Position numbers and translations under genes: made by a program | NCBI RefSeq assembly: GCF_042664895.1 | Contig: NZ_JBHTBQ010000004.1 | Span: 62,001 to 126,000 of the forward strand | Length of the DNA stretch: 64,000 nucleotides | Direction: 5' to 3' | Source of the DNA: Iodobacter arcticus | Lineage (GTDB): Bacteria; Pseudomonadota; Gammaproteobacteria; Burkholderiales; Chitinibacteraceae | Shown: positions 26,958-35,422 of the stretch, piece by piece | Numbering within the stretch: position 1 is the first letter of the stretch | Layout of the letters: each line of letters begins with the position of its first letter | The notes under the pieces: model-generated | The model's input: the letters and a program-made list of their open reading frames with translations, nothing else | What the model was told of the DNA's origin: nothing | Database searches by the model: none

Positions 26958-27812
26958 TTACGGGAGGACGTGAACAAAAGAATCTTTGTTTAGATAGCGG
27001 GGCTCACTTAAAAAATAACCTTGTAGCATATCGGCTCCGCTCTCTTGTGCGAGGGTTAATTGTTCGGTGCTATTGATACCTTCAATCACCACTTTGCTAC
27101 CTATATCGTGTAAGCGCTCTACAAACTGGCACAGTAGTTGTTGTGCTTGGGCTGCTGGCTCCTTGCTAATAGTGCTCATTACGACACGATCAAGTTTCAC
27201 GATTTCTGGGCTGAGTGTAAGCAGGCGGCTTAAATTGCTATTTAAAAAGCCATAGTCATCCACCGCAATGCGGTAGCCTCTGGCACGGTAGTTTTTAATC
27301 GCCTGAGCTAAGTGGGCCGTTTGCCCCGCAGGAATAGTCGATTCAAAGATTTCCAGCACAATATCGGCAGGGCTTAAGCCCTGATCTTGCAAGATGCGTT
27401 CAAAGGCTTCGATATGTTGTGTGCCGGATGACATCAGTAATTCTGGATAGACATTTAAAAATAGCGTGCGCCGCTTATTAGAACCGGCTAAATGATTCAT
27501 TAAATGCAGGCTGCGGCAAAGCCGGTCAAATTCAACTAAGCAGCCCCCTCCCTGTGCGCTTTTAAAAACATCGGCAGCAGACAGTGCTTTGCGGCGAATA
27601 CTGGCCCGTAATAATGCCTCTTCGCCAATAATCTGGTGGGTGCTCGCATCAAATACCGCTAGAAATGCGCTGGTTAATTCCAAGCCTAAAGCCTTAACAA
27701 CAATGCCCCGGTCTTTTGTGCTGGCGAATTGCGCCATAGGCCAGTCATTTAACGTGCCTTGGGGTACGCTAATAATTCCATCATGATGTTTTATTGCAAC
27801 TAAAGGAGGCAT
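26958..27812 (-). CDS. Stand-alone EAL-domain protein, copy 2
   Basis: 284 residues, paralogue of 24878-25696 along its full length. It has the canonical EALLR motif, LNVYPELL, EIFES, DDYG, VKLDR, EGINS and LQGYF, hence expected c-di-GMP phosphodiesterase activity. A two-residue insertion follows DDYGF (LNSNLSRLL versus ANLSRLL). Start ATG 27812 has a GGAGG-like site (AATATGCCTCC on the plus strand). First gene of the minus-strand series that runs into the sulfate transporter. Confidence 0.88.
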   Translation of the reverse strand: MPPLVAIKHHDGIISVPQGTLNDWPMAQFASTKDRGIVVKALGLELTSAFLAVFDASTHQIIGEEALLRASIRRKALSAADVFKSAQGGGCLVEFDRLCRSLHLMNHLAGSNKRRTLFLNVYPELLMSSGTQHIEAFERILQDQGLSPADIVLEIFESTIPAGQTAHLAQAIKNYRARGYRIAVDDYGFLNSNLSRLLTLSPEIVKLDRVVMSTISKEPAAQAQQLLCQFVERLHDIGSKVVIEGINSTEQLTLAQESGADMLQGYFLSEPRYLNKDSFVHVLP

Positions 27813-28334
27813 ATTTATTCTCCATTATAAAAATTTTACAGCGAATCACTATTTGTCTGAGTTTAATTAATTTCATAAATTAAATTATGATAATTAAATA
27901 TTGACTGTGTTTAAATTTATTCTTACAAAAAGCCTTAAAACAATCGAGTTGTCGCTATAGTAATTAAGTTATATTTTTGATCTGCTACTTGAATATATTG
28001 TTTTTCATGTGCTTAAAGTAAGTAATCTTTCATTTTTATCTGAACACAGCATTAGTGTGTTCTTCAGAATAAAAGTTCCTGCCAGATTGGCTTTTTTATT
28101 GATCGTGGCATTATTGCAATGATTGAAAACTAGCTAATTTTTTTGCTAAACAAACCAGTGCCTTATTTAGCAAAACATATTTGCTTTTATCAATCAGCGG
28201 CATATTAGCCGAGAAGTATGACTAAAAGATGATCGGCAATATGGTATTTATGCAGAAGGCGGGTGGTATTAAGGCAGGGCGTCTGGAGTGGGTGTGAAGC
28301 CCAGCTTACTTGCAGCAAGCTGGGCATTTTTTAG
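27813..28334. other. 522-bp A/T-rich gap; candidate plus-strand transcript
   Basis: No convincing protein gene. On the plus strand TTGACT (27901), a 17-base spacer and TACAAA (27924) resemble a sigma-70 promoter, and a good terminator lies at 28299-28332. This would give an RNA of about 400 nt. A 22-codon frame (28229-28297) ends two bases before the terminator stem but lacks a clear ribosome site. The upstream region of the minus-strand EAL gene is also here. Confidence 0.3.
28299..28332 (+). terminator. Intrinsic terminator on the plus strand
   Basis: Nine-base stem GCCCAGCTT / AAGCTGGGC, then six T residues. The T run lies on the plus-strand side, although both annotated neighbours are on the minus strand; the DUF1993 stop codon is three bases beyond. 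Confidence 0.7.
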
Positions 28335-28844
28335 TTAGTAAGCGCCCATAAAATCGCGTTTACCAATATCTACACCGTTGTGGCGCAGCAGCGCATAGGT
28401 GGTGGTGACATGGAAGAAAAACTGCGGCAGGCCGTAAGAGAGCAGGTAGGTTTGGCCATCGAGTTTTTTCTCTTTGGGGGTACCGGGGCGCAACACGATT
28501 TCCAGTGCTGCGCTGCCATCAATTTGCTCCGCACTTAGCTCGCGGATCAGGTTTAGTGTCTTTGCGATGCGGGCTTGCAGCTCAGCAAATGTTTGCTCAT
28601 TGTCTTCATAAGCCGGTACATCAACACCCGCTAAGCGTGCCGGAACGCTTTTGGCAAAATCACAAGCGATCTGCACTTGGCGCACCAATGGAAACATATC
28701 TGGATATAAGCGAGTTTGCAGCAGGACTGCCGGGTCTATTTTACGAGCTTCAGCATGGGCTTCGGCTTTCGCTAATACATCAGCAAGAGCGGTGAGTAAT
28801 TGCTTAAAAACGGGAATGCTGGCGGTGTACATAGAAATGGACAT
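28335..28844 (-). CDS. DUF1993-family protein
   Basis: 169-residue cytoplasmic protein, mostly helical. Features of the DUF1993 family: an N-terminal MYTASIPVFKQLLTAL, a LLQTRLYPDMFPLVRQVQIACDFAK segment, and the end PQFFFHVTTTYALLRHNGVDIGKRDFMG. The family resembles DinB-like four-helix bundles; function unknown. No operon partner. Confidence 0.85.
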   Translation of the reverse strand: MSISMYTASIPVFKQLLTALADVLAKAEAHAEARKIDPAVLLQTRLYPDMFPLVRQVQIACDFAKSVPARLAGVDVPAYEDNEQTFAELQARIAKTLNLIRELSAEQIDGSAALEIVLRPGTPKEKKLDGQTYLLSYGLPQFFFHVTTTYALLRHNGVDIGKRDFMGAY

Positions 28845-28973
28845 GATGTTCCTTGATCAAGTTTGGGCGGCAGATCCGTGAAGCCATAGATGGGGGCGAG
28901 GGGAGATTAATCAATGGTTGCAAGCAAGCGGCTTGGATGGCTGCGTAATTCGTATTTTATTGATTGCCGTGTC

Positions 28974-30602
28974 TTACTTTACCGCGCGCTCATAGCTGTT
29001 TAAGGCCAAAGAGGCTGGATCAAGAAAGTTTGAATGAGTGTCTTTATTTACAAAGATACGTTTAAGTGTGGTGCTGGTTTTTTTGTGATCAAGCTGAAAA
29101 AAGCTAATCATTTCTTCGAGCTGATTTGCCTTCATGCTCATCTCTTCAGAGGCAAAAGAGAGCTCTTCTGATGCTTCTGCATTGAGTTGAGTTGACTTAG
29201 CTAACTGGCTGATTGCCTGATTGATTTGATCTAGCCCCATCGTTTGCTCGTATGTGGCCACGCTGATTTCTTGTACCAGATTGGCCGTATGGGCGATAGC
29301 AGGCAACATTTGATCAAGTAAGCAGCCCGCTCTTTCAGATAAAAGCACGCTATTGTCCGCAATTTCACTAATTTCTTGTGCTGCCACTTGGCTGCGTTCA
29401 GCCAGCTTACGTACCTCGGATGCGACTACCGCAAAGCCCTTGCCGTATTCGCCAGCCCTAGCTGCCTCAATTGCAGCATTCAGCGCTAATAGATTAGTTT
29501 GGTAGGCAATATCGTCGATGATGCTGATTTTCTTAGCAATTTGGCACATGGCCGTAGCGGTCAGTTTGACGGCTTTTGCACCTTCTATTGTATCTATGGA
29601 TGATTTGCTGGCGATTCCATCGCATATCCTGGAGTTGTCTGCACTTTGTGCAACGATGGCGGTGATTTCTTCTACTGAGGCGCTGGTTTCTTCAACGCTG
29701 CTGGCTTGCTCTATGGCATTTCTACTCATGGAGTGGGCTGATGCGGATAGCTCCACTGAGGTGGAGGCCAGCGTGCTGGCCACACTGCTCACTTGGCTTA
29801 AAACTTGTGACAGATTGTTATTCATTTGCTGCACATGAAATAGCACACTGGATTGATCGTTGGGCGAGAGCTGGATGGAGACGAGCATATTGCCATTTGC
29901 AATATTCTGAACTATTTCGGCGGCATAAGCGGGCTCTCCGCCAAGGTTGCGGTAGATAGAGCGAATGATCCAAATGACGAGAGGTGTCATGGTGCAAAGC
30001 AAAGTGATGGTAACGCCAATCAGCCAAGCGAGTGCCTGATCTACGATGGCACTCGCTTCGGATTCAAGTTGTTTTTGCTGGGCGCTGACCAGCGGAACCA
30101 ATTCATCAATCGCAAGGCGGTGAGCTTGATAGAGCTCATCCAGTTTTTTCTTTGCCTTAGCGATTTCATCCTGATTGCCTGCTTGCAGTGCAGGGAGAAA
30201 GTTTTTGTCGGTTTCTTGGTAAAAGGCATGGGCGGTTTTAAATACCGTTTGCGTGAGCCCTTGTAACAGCAGAGTGGGGAGTGTTTTGGTTTTCCAGCTC
30301 TCTTGCCCTTGATAGAACGCTTGTTTAGTTTCTTGTAGGCGTTTAAGTAGCGGTGCTTGTGCCTGATCCGGGGAGCTGTTCAATTGGTTGATAATCAAAA
30401 ATGATTCAATAATATATTGGGGGGGTGGCAGAATGTCCGCCGTTAAGTTATTGGTTTCAGTGATTTGCTTATAAAGATGTCCGTTAATCATGACGGTAAT
30501 CAGTGATTGGTAGGAGTGGCTGGCTAATACCAGAATACAAAGCAGTATGCTGCCCAGCAAAATGCTTAGCTGTTGTTTGACGGTCATATTTTTAAGAGGC
30601 AT
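28974..30602 (-). CDS. Methyl-accepting chemotaxis protein
   Basis: 542-residue chemoreceptor. Membrane segment 1 at about 9-30, a periplasmic helical ligand domain of about 160 residues, membrane segment 2 at about 190-212, a short linker and the cytoplasmic signalling domain. The hairpin tip is recognisable (IAYQTNLLALNAAIEAARAGEYGKGFAVVASEVRKLAERS, given here by its ends: IAYQTNLLALNAAIEAARAG and GKGFAVVASEVRKLAERS). HAMP similarity is weak. Ligand unknown. Confidence 0.92.
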   Translation of the reverse strand: MPLKNMTVKQQLSILLGSILLCILVLASHSYQSLITVMINGHLYKQITETNNLTADILPPPQYIIESFLIINQLNSSPDQAQAPLLKRLQETKQAFYQGQESWKTKTLPTLLLQGLTQTVFKTAHAFYQETDKNFLPALQAGNQDEIAKAKKKLDELYQAHRLAIDELVPLVSAQQKQLESEASAIVDQALAWLIGVTITLLCTMTPLVIWIIRSIYRNLGGEPAYAAEIVQNIANGNMLVSIQLSPNDQSSVLFHVQQMNNNLSQVLSQVSSVASTLASTSVELSASAHSMSRNAIEQASSVEETSASVEEITAIVAQSADNSRICDGIASKSSIDTIEGAKAVKLTATAMCQIAKKISIIDDIAYQTNLLALNAAIEAARAGEYGKGFAVVASEVRKLAERSQVAAQEISEIADNSVLLSERAGCLLDQMLPAIAHTANLVQEISVATYEQTMGLDQINQAISQLAKSTQLNAEASEELSFASEEMSMKANQLEEMISFFQLDHKKTSTTLKRIFVNKDTHSNFLDPASLALNSYERAVK

Positions 30603-30814
30603 TGTCTATTCCGCCTTAAATACCCAGATGCTTGGGCTTAAGTCAGTTTAGTTATGCTTGAGGTAATCGTGAAGAAAATAGCTTAGCGGTCTGCTTAATT
30701 TTTACCCCGTATGCTTGGTCAGCGTTGATAAGGATAATTGCTTTTATTTTTTTACATTGTAAGTAATTTTAAAAAGCGTTTGAGTGTGGCTATCCATAAA
30801 ATGGTGCTCAAAAT

Positions 30815-30842
30815 AAAAAAGGCGGCGCACATTGCGCCGCCG
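30815..30842 (-). terminator. Intrinsic terminator of acetoacetyl-CoA synthetase gene
   Basis: Nine-base GC stem GGCGGCGCA / TGCGCCGCC with loop CAT, followed on the minus strand by six T residues. It is 19 bases past the stop codon at 30861. Confidence 0.88.
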
Positions 30843-30860
30843 TGTTCGGAGTGGCTTATT

Positions 30861-32819
30861 TTAACTAGTCAGCTCTGCCCGGTTTCTGAATTCTTCCAAA
30901 GCCTCTGGATTCGCCAGTGCATCGGTGTTTTTTACCGGCCTGCCGTGTACTACATTGCGCACGGCCAGTTCGACGATTTTGCCGCTGATGGTGCGGGGAA
31001 TATCCCTGACCTGAATGATTTTGGCGGGCACATGGCGCGGTGTGGTGTTGCTGCGGATCACTTGGCGAATGCTGTTTTGCAAATCATCAGAAAGCTCCGC
31101 TCCTTCACGTAAACGCACAAATAGCACCACGCGCACGTCGTTATCCCAATCTTGGCCGATGGCGATGGATTCAAGAATCTCGGGCAGCTTTTCTACTTGG
31201 CGATAAATCTCTGCCGTGCCGATGCGCACGCCGCCGGGATTGAGCACCGCGTCAGAGCGGCCATGAATAATAATTCCGCCGTGGATGGTTTCTTCAGCGT
31301 AATCGCCCTGCGCCCATATACCAGGGTATTGGCTAAAGTAAGCCGATTTTAGCTTCTCGCCCTCTGGATCATTCCAGAAGTGGATGGGCATGGCGGTAAA
31401 GTGGCGGGTGCAAACCAGCTCGCCTTTTTCGCCGACCACAGGCAGGCCCGCGTCGTTCCAAACTTCCACCGCCATGCCAAGGCCCTTACATTGCAGTTCG
31501 CCACTCCAAACGGGCAGGGTTGGGTTGCCAAGCGCAAAGCAGGAAATAATATCGGTGCCGCCAGAGATAGAAGACAGGCAGAGGTTTTGTTTAATATCGC
31601 GGTAAACGTATTCAAAGCTTTCGTGCGAGAGCGGCGATCCGGTAGAAAGAATCGCTTTAAGCTTATCTAAGCGGTGCGTGTTGATTGGCTTGGAATCGGC
31701 TTTTTCTAGCGCGGCCAAATATTTGGCGCTGGTGCCAAAGACGCTGATGCCCTCGGCATCGATCAAATCAATCAGCCGGTCGGCCTTGGGGTGAAATGGC
31801 GAGCCGTCGTAAAGCACAATGCTTGCACCCAAGGCGAGACCAGACACCATCCAGTTCCACATCATCCAACCGCAGGTGGTGTAGTAGCAAAGCATGTCAG
31901 CTGGGGTGAGATCGGTATGCAGGCCCAGCTCTTTGACATGTTGTAGCAGCGTGCCGCCCGCGCCGTGCACGATGCACTTGGGAACGCCGGTGGTGCCGCT
32001 GGAATACATGATGTAGAGCGGGTGAGCAAAGTCGGTGGGAATGAATTCTGGCTCGCCACCGGCCTGATAGAAATCCTGCCAAAGCGTGACCTTGGCATTG
32101 CCTACCTGAAAGCTGGCTGCTTCCGCTGCGGCATTGGCGTAGGGAACAATAATCAACTGCTCCACCGAAGGAAGCCGACTTACGATTTCTTTTATCTTCT
32201 CTGATAGCAGTATTGTTTTACCAGCATAGCGATAGCCTGCACAGGCAATCAAGACTCTGGGCTCTATCTGGCCGAACCGATCGGTGACGCCTTGCGTGCC
32301 AAAATCGGGCGAGCAAGAAGACCATATTGCACCCAGGCTGGCGGTGGCCAATGCACCGACAATGGTTTGCCAGGTATTGGGCATCATCGCGGCCACCCGG
32401 TCGCCATAGCCTACGCCTGCTGCACTCAGGCTTTTTTGCAGGCCAGCCACATGGGCGGCGAGGTCCTGATAGCTAAGCACTTCGCGCGAGCCATCTTCCG
32501 CAATAGAAATCAGCGCCGGATGCACATCGCGGCGACGCAGCAGATGTTCGGCAAAGTTAAGCTTGGTTTGGCTGTACCAATTTGCGCTCGGCATTTCCGA
32601 GCCCTCGGTCAGCACTTCGCTGGCGGGCTGGCTAAATTTGATCGCAAAGAAATCGACAATCGCCAGCCAAAACGCCACCCGATGCGCCACGCTCCAGGCG
32701 TGTAGCTGTGCATAATCGGCCAGCTCAAGGCTATGCGCCTGATTAATATGGCGGCGAAACGCATCCATCTGCGTAGCAGTAACCTGCTCAGGTGAGGGAG
32801 TCCAAAGCGCTTCTTGCAT
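30861..32819 (-). CDS. aacS: Acetoacetyl-CoA synthetase
   Basis: Acyl-adenylate-forming enzyme that makes acetoacetyl-CoA from acetoacetate, ATP and CoA. 652 residues; AMP-binding core YSSGTTGVPKCIVHGAGG at about 275-292 and the start of the family-specific N-terminal region (LWTPSPEQ, FRRHIN, YSQTKLNFAEHLLRR). The length and these traits separate it from acetyl-CoA synthetase. Located downstream of the tyrosine catabolic genes, whose end product is acetoacetate; separated from maiA by a CACGGAG repeat. Confidence 0.93.
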   Translation of the reverse strand: MQEALWTPSPEQVTATQMDAFRRHINQAHSLELADYAQLHAWSVAHRVAFWLAIVDFFAIKFSQPASEVLTEGSEMPSANWYSQTKLNFAEHLLRRRDVHPALISIAEDGSREVLSYQDLAAHVAGLQKSLSAAGVGYGDRVAAMMPNTWQTIVGALATASLGAIWSSCSPDFGTQGVTDRFGQIEPRVLIACAGYRYAGKTILLSEKIKEIVSRLPSVEQLIIVPYANAAAEAASFQVGNAKVTLWQDFYQAGGEPEFIPTDFAHPLYIMYSSGTTGVPKCIVHGAGGTLLQHVKELGLHTDLTPADMLCYYTTCGWMMWNWMVSGLALGASIVLYDGSPFHPKADRLIDLIDAEGISVFGTSAKYLAALEKADSKPINTHRLDKLKAILSTGSPLSHESFEYVYRDIKQNLCLSSISGGTDIISCFALGNPTLPVWSGELQCKGLGMAVEVWNDAGLPVVGEKGELVCTRHFTAMPIHFWNDPEGEKLKSAYFSQYPGIWAQGDYAEETIHGGIIIHGRSDAVLNPGGVRIGTAEIYRQVEKLPEILESIAIGQDWDNDVRVVLFVRLREGAELSDDLQNSIRQVIRSNTTPRHVPAKIIQVRDIPRTISGKIVELAVRNVVHGRPVKNTDALANPEALEEFRNRAELTS

Positions 32820-32845
32820 GTCGATTCCTTTATGTTAACTTACAT

Positions 32846-32989
32846 AAAACCCAAATATTGAAACACGGAGGGCACAGAGAACACAGAGTTACACGGAGAA
32901 AAACAACTACATTGCGGGTCTATTTGAATTTGCCTTTCTCCGTGATCCTCCGTGTTCTCCTTCCCTCCGTGGTTTAAGACTTGGGTTTT
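32846..32989. repeat. CACGGAG-family intergenic palindrome
   Basis: Left arm AAACCCAAATATTGAAACAC, right arm ending GTGGTTTAAGACTTGGGTTT. It lies between maiA and aacS on the minus strand. Confidence 0.85.
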
Positions 32990-33001
32990 CTAGTTTTTGA
33001 T

Positions 33002-33631
33002 CTAATCCGGGCTATCTGCCTGATTTTTTGGGTGGGCCGCTATAAAGGCTGGATGCGCGTTGGCTAGGGCTTCTACCCTTAGGATTTTTGGGTAAGCATC
33101 AAGTGGTACATTAAAGCGGCGGGCGGCGTAGAGTTGGGGAATCAGGTAGGCGTCTGCCATGCTGACTTTGCCAAAGCAATAGCCACTCTCACCAATAAGC
33201 TGCTCAACAGCTGCCAGCCCATGGCTAATCCATTCATTAATCCACGCCGTAATATCGTCTTCTTTGCATTGATAGTTTTGGCGCAAATAGTTGAGTACGC
33301 TGATGTTATGCAGCGGATGCACATCGCAAGCGATCAGTGCCGCCATGCCGCGAATCTTTGCCCGCTCAAACAGATCTTTGGGCAGTAGCGGCGTTTCTGG
33401 ATAGCGCTCTTCCAGATATTCGATAATCGCTGGCGACTGGATAATCGCTTCCTGAGCCTGATCCAGCAAAGCGGGGACACGCGCTTGTGGGTTGACGCTG
33501 AGATAAGCCGCATCTTTTTGCTCGTTCTTGAGCAGGTTGACCGGCACCGCTTCATAAGCCAGCCCTTTGAGCGCCAGCACAATGCGCACACGGTAGGACG
33601 AGGTGGAGCGGTAGTAGCCGTAGAGTTTCAT
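33002..33631 (-). CDS. maiA: Maleylacetoacetate isomerase
   Basis: Zeta-class glutathione transferase that isomerises maleylacetoacetate to fumarylacetoacetate. 209 residues; glutathione-binding start LYGYYRSTSSYRVRIVLALK with the SSxxR motif, PALLD and QSPAIIEYLEE, then an all-helical domain. Third enzyme of the homogentisate pathway in this cluster. Confidence 0.95.
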   Translation of the reverse strand: MKLYGYYRSTSSYRVRIVLALKGLAYEAVPVNLLKNEQKDAAYLSVNPQARVPALLDQAQEAIIQSPAIIEYLEERYPETPLLPKDLFERAKIRGMAALIACDVHPLHNISVLNYLRQNYQCKEDDITAWINEWISHGLAAVEQLIGESGYCFGKVSMADAYLIPQLYAARRFNVPLDAYPKILRVEALANAHPAFIAAHPKNQADSPD

Positions 33632-33659
33632 GCTTAAACCTTATTTATTTGATCAAAAA

Positions 33660-33811
33660 TCTGTAGACACAGAGAGCACAGAGAGAAAAAGCAGAGCACA
33701 GAGAAACCTAAGAGATTGCCTCTAACAAAGGTCACCCTATCTCCTTCAGACGTTCATTTAAGGTTTTCTCTGTGTGCTTTGTGTTCTCACCGTTCTCTGT
33801 GTCTACAGACC
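33660..33811. repeat. CACAGAG-family palindrome (variant with GTAGACACAGAG ends)
   Basis: Begins TCTGTAGACACAGAGAGCAC and ends TTCTCTGTGTCTACAGA. It is the same design as the CACGGAG family but with a different terminal word. Further copies: 35161-35409, 39328-39519 and a half at 37628-37675. All lie around the tyrosine catabolic genes and the HD-GYP gene. Confidence 0.85.
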
Positions 33812-33821
33812 TTTTTGCCAG

Positions 33822-35126
33822 TCACTTCGCAGCTAAAATCACGCCACGACATTCGCCGAAGCCGATGCTTGGATGGCCGTTTTTTTTGCAACGGGCCAGC
33901 ATAATGACTTCGTCGCCGTCGGCTAGAAAACTGCGCTCTTCACCAGAATCCAGCTTGATCGATTCTTTGCCGCCGCTGCTCAGTTCCAGCAGGCTGCCGA
34001 ACGAGTCGGCGCTTGGCCCGGACAAGGTGCCGGTGCCGAGCAAATCGCCAGAGCGTAAGCTGCAGCCATTCACGGTGTGATGGGTAATCAGCTGCGCCAC
34101 GGTCCAGTACATATTGAGCGTGTTGGATAGGCCCAGACGATGCGGTGGCAGGCCTTGGGTTTTTTGCGCTGCGGTGTGTAGCAGCACTTCCAGCTCGATA
34201 TCAAAAGCGCCATTGGCTTGGTCGGCTGCATCATAAAGATAAGGCAGCGGCTGCGGGTCTCCCTCAGGGCGAGCTGGCTGAGCAGTACGATAAGGCGCAA
34301 GCGCTTCGGCTGTCACTACCCAGGGCGACACGGTGGTGGCAAAGTTTTTCGCCAGAAACGGCCCAAGCGGCTGGTATTCCCAAGCTTGGAAATCGCGTGC
34401 CGACCAATCGTTAAGTAAGCAAAATCCTGCAATATGCTCGTGGGCGTTGGCAATGCTGATGGCCTCGCCTTGCGGATTGCTGCCCGCTACCCAGATGCCT
34501 AACTCCAGCTCGTAATCTAAACGGGCCGATGGAGTGAGCGCTGGCACTTCCTGGCCGGGTTTGAGTGTTTGGCCCATCGGGCGGCGCACGGCAAAGCCAC
34601 TTGGGTAAATCGTCGAGGAGCGGCCGTGATAGCCAATCGGCACATATTTGTAATTAGGCAGGAGTGGATTATCTGGGCGGAATAATTTGCCAACATTTAC
34701 CGCGTGATGAATGCCGGTATAAAAATCGGTGTAATCGCCAACTTTAGCTGGTAAATGCATTTTGCAAACGCTGGCTGGGCGCAGTAGCGATTCGCCTTGT
34801 GCTTGCAGGCTTTTAATCTGGGCGTAATCGGCGTCGAGCAGCTCTAATAGGCGCTCACGCAGCGCCAGTCTTGCGCTACTTGGCAGGGAAAAAAAAGCAT
34901 TCAGCGATTTGCCACTGGCCGCTTGCGCAGCGCTCAGCGCTTCGCCAGTAAATAAGCTGTTTTCGACTGCGGTTTGCAAATCAAAAATAAAATCACCAAT
35001 CGCCACCCCACCGCGCGGCGGCAAGCCTTCCGGGCTGAAAACCCCGAAAGGCAGGTTTTGCAGCGGGAAATCACGGTGATCATTGGCAGAAGTAACCCAG
35101 CTGAGGCGATATGTAGTGAAAGTCAT
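33822..35126 (-). CDS. fahA: Fumarylacetoacetase
   Basis: Hydrolase that splits fumarylacetoacetate into fumarate and acetoacetate, the last step of the homogentisate pathway. 434 residues: an SH3-like N-terminal domain (SWVTSANDHRDFPLQNLPFG) and the catalytic FAH fold with DFYTGIHHAVNVGKLFRP (catalytic His, metal Asp), YHGRSST and ELELGIWVAG metal ligands. Full length. Confidence 0.96.
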   Translation of the reverse strand: MTFTTYRLSWVTSANDHRDFPLQNLPFGVFSPEGLPPRGGVAIGDFIFDLQTAVENSLFTGEALSAAQAASGKSLNAFFSLPSSARLALRERLLELLDADYAQIKSLQAQGESLLRPASVCKMHLPAKVGDYTDFYTGIHHAVNVGKLFRPDNPLLPNYKYVPIGYHGRSSTIYPSGFAVRRPMGQTLKPGQEVPALTPSARLDYELELGIWVAGSNPQGEAISIANAHEHIAGFCLLNDWSARDFQAWEYQPLGPFLAKNFATTVSPWVVTAEALAPYRTAQPARPEGDPQPLPYLYDAADQANGAFDIELEVLLHTAAQKTQGLPPHRLGLSNTLNMYWTVAQLITHHTVNGCSLRSGDLLGTGTLSGPSADSFGSLLELSSGGKESIKLDSGEERSFLADGDEVIMLARCKKNGHPSIGFGECRGVILAAK

Positions 35127-35160
35127 GAGGGGCTCCGTTGGGTTTTAAAAATATATAAAG

Positions 35161-35409
35161 TTCTGTAGACACAGAGATCAGGTAGAACACAGAGCACACA
35201 GAGAAAAACTAAATCTATTTAGGACATGGCTCGGGTTAACTTCCCCTCTTTCGCCATTCCGGATCGATGGGAATCCAGTGGCATTACTGGATTCCCGATA
35301 AAACTCTCGGGGATGACGGGGTATCACTTCGGTATGTTATTTCGCGCCAATCCTCAAGGTTTTCTCTGTGTTCTGCTTTTTAACTTCGTGTTCTCTGTGT
35401 CTACAGATT
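35161..35409. repeat. Composite repeat: CACAGAG palindrome with nested GGAATCCAGT hairpin
   Basis: Outer arms TTCTGTAGACACAGAG and CTCTGTGTCTACAGA. Inside, GGGAATCCAGT (from about 35268) and ACTGGATTCCC form a perfect 11-bp inverted repeat, a type of element common in Neisseria-like genomes. One repeat seems to have inserted in another. It fills the hmgA-fahA gap. Confidence 0.8.
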
Positions 35410-35422
35410 TTAGGGTTCTGAC

